Shown here: in pieces, positions 57,313 to 64,000 of the stretch
Numbering within the stretch: position 1 is the stretch's first letter
How the letters are laid out: every line of letters starts with the position of its first letter
From: Trametes villosa
Lineage: Eukaryota; Basidiomycota; Agaricomycetes; Polyporales; Polyporaceae
Length of the DNA: 64,000 nucleotides
Direction of reading: 5' to 3'
Assembly: GCA_002964805.2 (NCBI GenBank)
Contig: PUDQ02000058.1
Location: forward strand, 186,001 to 250,000
Notes under the pieces: model-generated
What the model saw: only the letters and a program-made list of their open reading frames with translations
The model's database searches: none
Told to the model about the DNA's origin: nothing
Position numbers and translations under genes: made by a program

Positions 57313-60300
57313 CTAACGGTAACGCGTGGGACTCGGTGCAGGACTCGGAAGAGGTCGGCGGAAGGTCGACTGTGAGGGCAAGACGTCTCCTGGCATCAAT
57401 CCCGGCGGCGCAAACGATGGTTGAGCAATAGGCCCCGGCATACGACCTCCATCCACGACCTGCGTAGAATCTGGTGAGTACTGCATAATTGCTTGACGAT
57501 GTTCTCCTCACCTTTCCCGCTTGCTTCTGCTTGGCGTAGAACGCGAACAGGTCCGCGATCTGCTGCTCGAGGCCCTGGCGCTCCCTCTGCAAACGCGTTA
57601 CCTCCTGCGTCATGAGCATCACCTCTCTGGTGAGCTCCTTCTTGAACTCCTCAACGTGAGCTGGACGGCCTTGCTTCAGCATGGGCAGGCACAGGGGAGA
57701 GACACCATATACGTACTCTGCACGTTGATCGCGGTCGCTTCCTGCATGGCTTCGACGAATCTGAGCCTTTCTCCGCGTATCTCGTTGGACAGCTCCGTAG
57801 CCAGCACCTTCAGCAGGCGTTCCTGGTCTTGCCGTTGACGATCGATCATCCCTGTAACGGACTCGGTCGCTGTGCATTCAGTCAGCATCTCCGTCTGCAC
57901 AGAAAAATGAAAAGTCGTACTGAGCATATTTCGGGCCTCCGCGTTCCGACGCATATCCTCTTGCACGGCGGACACAAGGCCGTTGAGCGACGCATGCAAG
58001 GTGGCCGTGTGCTCATCTCGTTCTCTGTGCTGGACTAGGAGCCTCCGTATATCGGACAAGAGGCTTCCTGGAGGTGCCGAGCCATCTGCCGGGGCGTCTT
58101 GCAGCTCTTGTACGGGGCCGAGGTCCTGGCAGAGCTGCTGAACCCCGGCAGCCACACCTTCAATCTGGGAGGTGCCGTGGTTCACGAATGCTTCAAGCCA
58201 CTATAGAGCGGTCAGCACTACTCGCATAGACGATTCAATTCCAGGCGGAAAGGGATACTGACGCCGTTCAATTGGTTGAGATACCGGATGCTGTCGGTCT
58301 GCTGCTCCATCTGAGTGACTCGCTGTTCTTCCGCGTCCTTCAGAAGTGTGAGAACCTCCGCGAGCTGTTGTTTGGGTCTACTCAGCACCCTCCGGGTAGT
58401 AATGATAAGAGTATGCGCACCTCGTTCGTTGCGGCGCGCGTTTCCGCATCATCCCCCTCTCCCGACTCGTTCTTGTTCTGGCACAGCCGCAACAGACCAT
58501 CTAGTTTGTCATGGAGCACCGCGATATCCGGGGTCGTGTCGGGCTGCCCTGCGGTGGTCCTGGCGTTCTTCAGGCCCTCCACCAGTCCATGGAGTTTGGA
58601 CAGGTCGTCCTTAATGTCCGTGTGCACCTCGCCCAGCTTCACGGTAACTGCAGCGCCGGGGTCACTTTCCTCCGACGATCTGAGGCGGCGCACTTCGGCG
58701 AGCACCTCGTCGACCTTCGTGCGGACGTTCACAATGTTGGTGCTATCCGTGGCCGACCGTCCTCGTAGCGTCTCGACGCCTTCACGGATGGCGTTCAGCG
58801 TCGGCCTGACCGCTGGGTCGAGAGGGGCATCTTGTGGAGTCCGCGGGAACGAGGCTACGGGCTCGTTTGACGGAGGAGGCGGTACCGCCAGTCCCTCGAG
58901 CGCAGAGCGGATCCGGGACGCCGCACCACCTACATCCTGACCCTCAGTAGCACCCGCGCCCCCACCGTCATCGGAATACCGGGAGAGCGGGGAGAACAAC
59001 GTCTCTTCCCTCTTCGGCAGCGCAAGGAGCTGCGCGCTCCCTCCCCGTCCTCTCTGGCTGAATGCGCTGTTTCTTGGAGGCGGCGAGCCAGCTAGTGAAG
59101 GCGGCCGCGTCGTCAACTGGTCCGAACACATCGACCGCGGCGACTCCGCCTCCGCACGCGAATCCGAGTAGGAATTGAGGATCGACGCCGCGGCGCTCGA
59201 CGTCCGGCTTTCCATCCTTGCCATCCGCGGCGACGCGTCCCTGAGCTCCCAGCGGCGCGTCGACGGCGAGACGGGGCTGCTCGCGCGCGCATCTGCGGCG
59301 GACTGCTGGATCTGCGCGAGGCGCTGCTTCACGACCGAGCGCTGGTCGAGGTTCCTGATCGACGGGCTCTGCGTGCGCGACGGGCTGTCGGGCGTGGAGA
59401 GGAAAACGGAGCCGCGGATGCTCGTGGGTGTGGCTGGGGGAGCGGGGAGGGGGGAGAGGCCCCCGGGGAGGGAAGGCTGTCTGGTCGGGGCTGGGGGGAG
59501 GTCGCGCAGGTTGAGCCGCGGGAGGATTGGTTTCTCGGCCGAGGGCTCGGGGAGGGCGGGGAGGTCGCGGTTTACGCTTGATGTCGATGCTTGAGAGATG
59601 CGAGAGGCCGTTGGAGTAACCGGTTTGCAGGGCTCTGGTTCCGTTTGAACGATGGGAGTGGTGGCAGGCGGTGTGATGAGCGACGTGTATGTATGCTCAG
59701 AGGCCGCCGGGGAGCGCATTCTATTCTCCTGCGCCAGCAGCACGGCGTCCCTGAAAAGCACCCGTCAGCCGATGCCCGCAACCTGCTCGCTCCTCGCACG
59801 TACCATATCGCGCTCACCCACCCCGCCCTTTCCGGCACGCCCTCCGCCGCGAACTTCTCCCTCGCCCGTCCCTCAAACAGCAGCTCAAACACCTTCATCT
59901 CCGCCCTCCCTCCCTCCCCGCGCGCAGGCAGCAGCGCGCGCTCCTCGTCCGCCAGCTCCGTGAGCGCGAGCGAGCGCACGTCCGTGCACGCGCCGAACGG
60001 CACGAGCCGGCTCGCGGGGTTCCCGCCCGCGGTGCGCCACGCGACCAGTATGTGCGTCGTGTGCAGCTGCGCGGCGCACGCGAGCCACACCGGCGGCACG
60101 CCCTCCGCGGCGTGCGTGAGGTAGAGCAGCGGCCCCTGCTTGCCCGTGTGCGCGGACACGGGCGAGGCGCAGCTCCGCGGGTCGGTTGGCGCGAGCCCGG
60201 AGCTGGGGATCTGGAGCGTGAGCGAGGGCTTGCTGGGCGCTGCGGGAGGGGCGGGGGCGGGGGCGGGGGACGGAGACGGGCTGCCTTCTTTGTACCGCGT

Positions 60301-60834
60301 CCCGGGGAGCGCGAGTGTTGCGCCAGGGCTGCCTGTCTCCTTCGCCGCGGGCTTGGGCTTCCTGAACACGGACATCAGGTTTCGGAAGGACTGGCGAATG
60401 GGCGACCGTCCCTTCTCCTTGGGGGGTGGCGCAGGGTCCGTGGGGGCACCAGGGAACGGCGCGCGGCGCTCCATCGACTCGAACCGGCCGATGAGCTCCT
60501 TCGTCGTGCCCCTTCGCCCCAGCGCAGATGCGGGCGCAGACGTCGGCGCGATCTGCCTCTGCGTCTGTCTTCGCGCCTGACCCGGGCGCGCAAAGTACGA
60601 CCCGTCGTCCGGATCGTCCGCTCCAGCACCGGCACCCCAGATGCGCACCGGGCTCGCGCCGCGGGAGTCCTCAGGCTCGGAGGGCGCGCGGATGCGCACG
60701 CCGTCGTGAGCGCGCTGGCTCGCCTTCCCGGCCGTGAGGGGGAGGTCGTCGAAGGGCGTGGCGACGGGCGCGGAGTCGTCGCTCCCCGTCGCGGTGCTTC
60801 TCCGCGTCAGGGGCGGCTGTGGGTATCTGGACAT
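57313..60834 (-). CDS. Large PH-like/coiled-coil scaffold protein, Ser/Pro-rich
   Basis: No established function recognised. The start at 60834 gives MSRYPQPPLTRRSTATGSDD. The N-terminal part is disordered, then TKELIGRFESMERRAP and RQSFRNLMSVFRKPKP. A segment at about 59780-60130 looks like a PH-type beta domain: GPLLYLTHAAEGVPPVWLAC, HTTHILVAWRTAGGNPASRL and a closing helix AGWVSAIWDAVLLAQENRMR spanning an intron. A ~350-residue Ser/Pro-rich middle follows. The C-terminal third is helical and coiled-coil: VRTKVDEVLAEVRRLRSSEE, DIKDDLSKLHGLVEGLKNAR, ESVTGMIDRQRQDQERLLKV, FKKELTREVMLMTQEVTRLQ and RERQGLEQQIADLFAFYAKQ. The final exon ends PSPAPSPTRYR. About 1,080 residues. The PH assignment is by appearance only; a cortical or cytoskeletal adaptor is a guess. 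Confidence 0.72.
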
Positions 60835-61800
60835 GTTGGGCGGGACCGCTGTGCAGGCGGTGGTGGTACGGACCTTGGAGGGCGGATGTACGGGTGGAGG
60901 GAGGGGGCTGACGATGCGGTCAGCCTCCGGGAAGCATAGCGGTTGACATTCGAATGGGTATCTTCCCTCTGTCTTGCGCTCAAGCGTGGACTCCACCGAT
61001 GTTCCGAAATCAATGTCAAGCGCACTGGGGTATGCGTACGAAACCAACGCGCGGCCAGCACGGACTACAAGCTTTGAGTACGATAGTATACGCTGGGCCG
61101 CGGTGCGTACGTGCGTGGTGGTACGAGCCTTGGTGAGGATGTAGGAGGTTGGGTGGGGCGGCTGGCGGCTGATGAGGCGGTCAGCATCCGGAAGACACAG
61201 CGGCTGGCATTCGCATTGAAACTCTCACTCAGGTACCACATTCCACTATTTACCTGTGTAATGTTCCAGTCAGTACTGCAAAATACTGGTGGGACTCACC
61301 GGTGAGCGACCAATAGACCGTTCATTGACAGTCGGGCCATGCACGGTAAACCGTAATGGTATTATTACTAGTCGACGACAGGAGGCCTGGCCGTCAAGGA
61401 GGGGGACAGGGGAGCAAGCGCACTGGGGTATGCGTATGTACGAAACTAACGCGCGGCCAGCACGAACTACGAGCTTCGAGTACCGTACTATACGCAGGGT
61501 TTTTACATCTTCTTCTAGGTAGGGGAACGGCACGGTGCGCGCGGCGCGGCTAATAGATATGTCGTACAGTAAGTTAAACGTATCGGGCACGAAGCGGAGA
61601 GCGATTAATAGTAGCAACAGCATGGGTAGGGGAGTCATGGTAAGAGAAGGGAGGGAGGGGAGTCCGTAGTCACAGTCAGTCCGAGCGAGCGAGCGAGCAA
61701 CGTGAGGGGACTTCGAAAGCGTGCGATGAGAGCGTGCGCAAAAGTCCGGGACGTCGTGGGGGCCCGCCGGGGTGCCCCAACGGAAGTCGTAATGGGGCGT
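60835..61800. other. Intergenic region with duplicated promoter blocks
   Basis: 966 bases upstream of the scaffold-protein start and downstream of the Ser/Pro-rich gene. Two thirds of it consists of an A-B block duplicated in direct orientation (see the repeat entry). No ORF with a recognised domain. Confidence 0.6.
60851..61495. repeat. Tandem direct duplication of upstream region (A-B / A'-B')
   Basis: Block A (60851-60960) is repeated as A' (about 61106-61215), sharing GTGGTGGTACG, CCTTGG, GCGGTCAGC, TCCGG and CATTCG landmarks. Block B (about 61016-61092) is repeated as B' (about 61414-61495), sharing CGCACTGGGGTATGCGTA, CGCGCGGCCAGCACG and TATACGC, with one 4-nt insertion and a few substitutions. 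The order and orientation are kept. B' is much closer to B than A' is to A, and A'-B' are separated by about 140 extra bases. Block A abuts the ATG of the scaffold gene, so its 5' leader and proximal promoter were duplicated. Confidence 0.8.
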
Positions 61801-63374
61801 TTAGTTCATCTGGCGCCCCCAGTCGAAGGCCGCGCCGTCGACGGGGCTCGGGTAGTCGACCTGCATGCTGTTCTCCCGGCCGCCGAGCGCGTAACCGGGG
61901 CTCGAGGGCACGCCCGCGCATGCCGCGGAGAACGCGTCCTCCTCGTCGGTCACGCACATTGGGGACGCGCCCGCGACGCTGAACGGCGCAGCGGTGAGGT
62001 CGTAGTTGTCGCACGTCTGCGAGCGCCGGGCAAGCGGTCGCCGGGGCGTCGTCGGCTGCGTCGGGCTGGCGACGATGGTCGGCAGCGTCCGCGTCGGCGT
62101 GGTCGTGACAGCAACCTGGGGCACGGCAGGCAGCGGCGCGCTCGGCGGGGGTGCGGGCATGGGCGGCGCTGCGCGACGAAGTCCACGGCGTGGTCTAGCA
62201 AAACATGAGTTCAAGTGTACGGCATATGCAACAGAATTTAGAGGTTATTTGCAGCGGGGGTCGCCCCAATGGAGCAGGAAATATTGTGTACGAAGCAAGA
62301 TGGCCCCCACAAAGGGAACCCACCAAAACGATGGAAGTGGAACTACTCTCTGATTAGTTGTAGTCTCACTTCCATTACCATCCTACCTCAGCTCCCATTT
62401 TCACGAGGGGCGCGGCCGGCACAAGCCGGGAATGCGGGGAATGGCGCGGGGACGCGCAGGGACGGACGCGACGCGATGCGCTTACAGGCTGCTTGCAGCG
62501 GGCGTGTCACTAGAGTACCCTCTGTCTGATTCATGCGCGCATCGGTCGCCGTCATGCACACGCTTTGCCGCAAGCGTTGGCGACTCGCCTCGTTCCGGCC
62601 GCATCGCCCATTGGAAAGTCAAAGTGGAATGGCTAGTGGAAGTGGAACTCCGAACCCGCGGTTCGGAGTTCCACTTCCACCATTTTGGGGAGCTCCCACC
62701 ACGTCCACTTGTACAATGCCCACACCCATACTTCCACTTCCACCATTTTGGTATATACTCGCGCGATACAAGCACAAGCCCCAACCGAGGTGGTAAGAAC
62801 GCGCTGCAAATAACCTCTATTATATATATTGCGGTACTGACCTGAGCAAAGCGGTACCGAGGCTACCGCTGCGAAGCCTCCCCATAAAGCCAGTGGGCCG
62901 CTGGGAAGTAGTCGTGAACGTGGCGTCGGGGCCCATGGCACTGAAACTCGAGACGGAGCTGGCAGTCGCGGTCGAGAGGATGCTGGCGTCGCTGCCGGCG
63001 CGGGCGCGCAGAGCGAGGTTCTGGCGCTGGACGGACGCGGCCGCCTGGCGCATAGGCGCAGAAGATTTCATGGTCGCGAGTGGCGACGCCGCCCCCGCGA
63101 GAGAAGAGCGGCGGCGGCGCAGGCGTGGGCGGGCGTCGCTCTCGGCGGACGGGGAAGCAACGGAGATAGACGGAAGCACCTGAGACTCGTTCGCCGAGAA
63201 GACGTCCTGGGCGGTAACTGGGCCAGTTGGGGTGGTGTCCTCGGGCGCCAGCGACGCGAGCGTTGGGCGGGGAGTGGTGGGGGACGACGGCCTGGGTGTA
63301 AGCGGCGCCGGGCGCGGCGAGTGCTGCGCGAGGAGGCCGGACGAGAAAAAGGAGGAGTAGAAGGTAGACGCCAT
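61801..63374 (-). CDS. Ser/Pro-rich protein of unknown function (two exons)
   Basis: Exon 1 (63374-62842) starts MASTFYSSFFSSGLLAQHSP and ends FMGRLRSGSLGTALLR. Exon 2 (62194-61801) continues PRRGLRRAAPPMPAPPPSAP and ends DYPSPVDGAAFDWGRQMN. The join AG/A restores Arg and gives 308 residues. Composition is Ser, Ala, Pro and Arg-rich with no TM segment or known domain. Motifs worth noting are RPRLRRRRSSLAGAA and RRPLARRSQTCDNYDL, both resembling basic-directed phosphorylation or 14-3-3-type sites. The C-terminal acidic patch CVTDEEDAFSAACAGVPSSP looks conserved in style. The single intron (62195-62841) is 647 nt because it contains a MITE. Function unknown; a regulatory adaptor would be a guess. 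Confidence 0.72.
62241..62817. mobile_element. 577-bp TA-flanked MITE (non-autonomous DNA transposon)
   Basis: Perfect 16-bp terminal inverted repeats GAGGTTATTTGCAGCG (62241-62256) and CGCTGCAAATAACCTC (62802-62817) are each flanked by TA (62239-62240 and 62818-62819), the target-site duplication of Tc1/mariner-like elements. Subterminal copies of a CCAAAAYGRTGGAAGTGGAA-like motif occur near 62322-62342 (one orientation) and 62669-62688 and 62732-62752 (the other). There is no transposase ORF. Removing the element and one TA leaves a 68-nt intron, the local norm. The superfamily call rests on TA and element size only. Confidence 0.88.
62635..62679. repeat. Perfect 21-bp-arm palindrome inside the MITE
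   Basis: The left arm 62635-62655 and right arm 62659-62679 are exact reverse complements separated by 3 bases (CGC). As RNA this would form a strong hairpin within the intron of the Ser/Pro-rich gene. Confidence 0.92.
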
Positions 63375-64000
63375 GGTAGTTGGGAGAGCCGCGTGTGGTA
63401 GGTCGAGGACTGTGTATATCAACGGCTGGGTGGAGTGATTATAGGTGGAGCGGCAACGATATGTGGAGAGGTGGCTGCGAGGCTGCGCACGGTCGGCGGG
63501 TGCTGATGGCGGGCTCTGCGATGCGGGCGCAGTTAGGAGGAGAGCGAGAGGGATGGGGATGGAGAGTAGAGGGAGATGGTCGTGGAGGAGAGAGCTTAAG
63601 AGGCGGGTGGCGGTCGGGAGGCGTGCGGTGCGCTTGAACGAAAACGAACTGGCAGACCACGCGCGTTGGCGCCCGTTGCCAAACAACGCGTCTCCAGCCC
63701 GTCGCGTTCCTTGCACTTGTGCTCCCACGTCCGTTCCTGGCCCTGCTCCCCGCCGCATTGTCTTCCTCGGTCCCATTTCCAGGCAATTCAGCCCCGTTGT
63801 CAACGAAATCTGTACAGCGCCCGCAACGCTGTTCTTCAGCCGGGTGGCACTGTAGCACGCGCCCCCCGGACTTTGACGCGACAATGATTGTGTCCTGCAT
63901 CCGCAAATGCGACCCCACCGTGCCACTGCTTTCTCCTAGCTGTCACATAGACCGTGTCAACTGAGTTTCTGGGATATACAAATGCACGCACAACCTGCGG
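63375..64000. other. Promoter region of Ser/Pro-rich gene, to window end
   Basis: 626 bases upstream of the 63374 start. The minus strand is C/T-rich between 63,530 and 63,640, as in fungal core promoters. The open frame that extends upstream of the ATG contains earlier ATGs, but the MASTFYSS start fits the coding character best. No other feature seen. Confidence 0.5.

Noticed and set aside
61270..61638. 122-residue minus-strand ORF with a hydrophobic start
   Set aside because: It runs through repeat block B' and the paired copy lacks the frame, so protein coding is unlikely.

Overview
This is eukaryotic nuclear DNA from a filamentous basidiomycete, most likely a wood-decay Agaricomycete (polypore-like; the species is my inference). 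The evidence is intron-dense genes with mostly 48-70 nt GT-AG introns, about 55-60% GC, closely spaced genes on both strands, a fungal-type adenylate cyclase, a heme-type DOMON/cytochrome b561 protein, and basidiomycete-style gene structures. There are no operons, CRISPR arrays or viral genes. CDS coordinates are start-to-stop spans that include introns.

Layout. 0-9 kb: ETF alpha (+), class A FAD monooxygenase (-), ribosome-biogenesis factor RRP12 (-), a four-pass claudin-like membrane protein (-), and an intron-containing tRNA-His (+). 10-17 kb: a 1,790-residue adenylate cyclase (+) with RA, LRR, PP2C-like and cyclase domains. 17-22 kb: a PlsC-type glycerolipid acyltransferase (-) diverging from signal peptidase subunit SPC3 (+). 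22-29.5 kb: a large GC-rich, gene-poor tract around one Zn2Cys6 regulator whose zinc cluster is at its C-terminus. 29.5-38.6 kb: a NIPA-type Mg transporter (-), a secreted DOMON-cytochrome b561 (+), and a second cytochrome b561 without DOMON (+). 39-51 kb: DNA polymerase kappa (+), tRNA-Ile (-), a WBP4-like splicing factor (+), TIM17 (-), a zf-4CXXC/WHIM-like chromatin protein (+), a ZSWIM7/Sws1 homologue (-) and TRM11 (+). 51-64 kb: a large AlkB-type dioxygenase with zinc ribbons (-), ATP synthase delta (-), a PH-like/coiled-coil scaffold protein (-), and a Ser/Pro-rich gene (-) whose only intron carries a TA-flanked MITE.

The genes are mostly housekeeping. Loose themes are mitochondria (ETF alpha, TIM17, ATP synthase delta), membrane and lipid functions (acyltransferase, SPC3, NIPA, b561), RNA processing (RRP12, WBP4, TRM11) and genome maintenance (Pol kappa, Sws1, the AlkB-like protein). 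Eukaryotic proximity alone does not prove a shared pathway.

The most unusual items are the AlkB-like protein with complete HxD...H...Rx5R residues, the 577-bp MITE in an otherwise 68-nt intron, a duplicated promoter block upstream of the scaffold gene, and a 1-kb first intron in the cyclase gene holding two related fossil segments. Pol kappa has two adjacent micro-exons, and TIM17 has a GC-AG intron.
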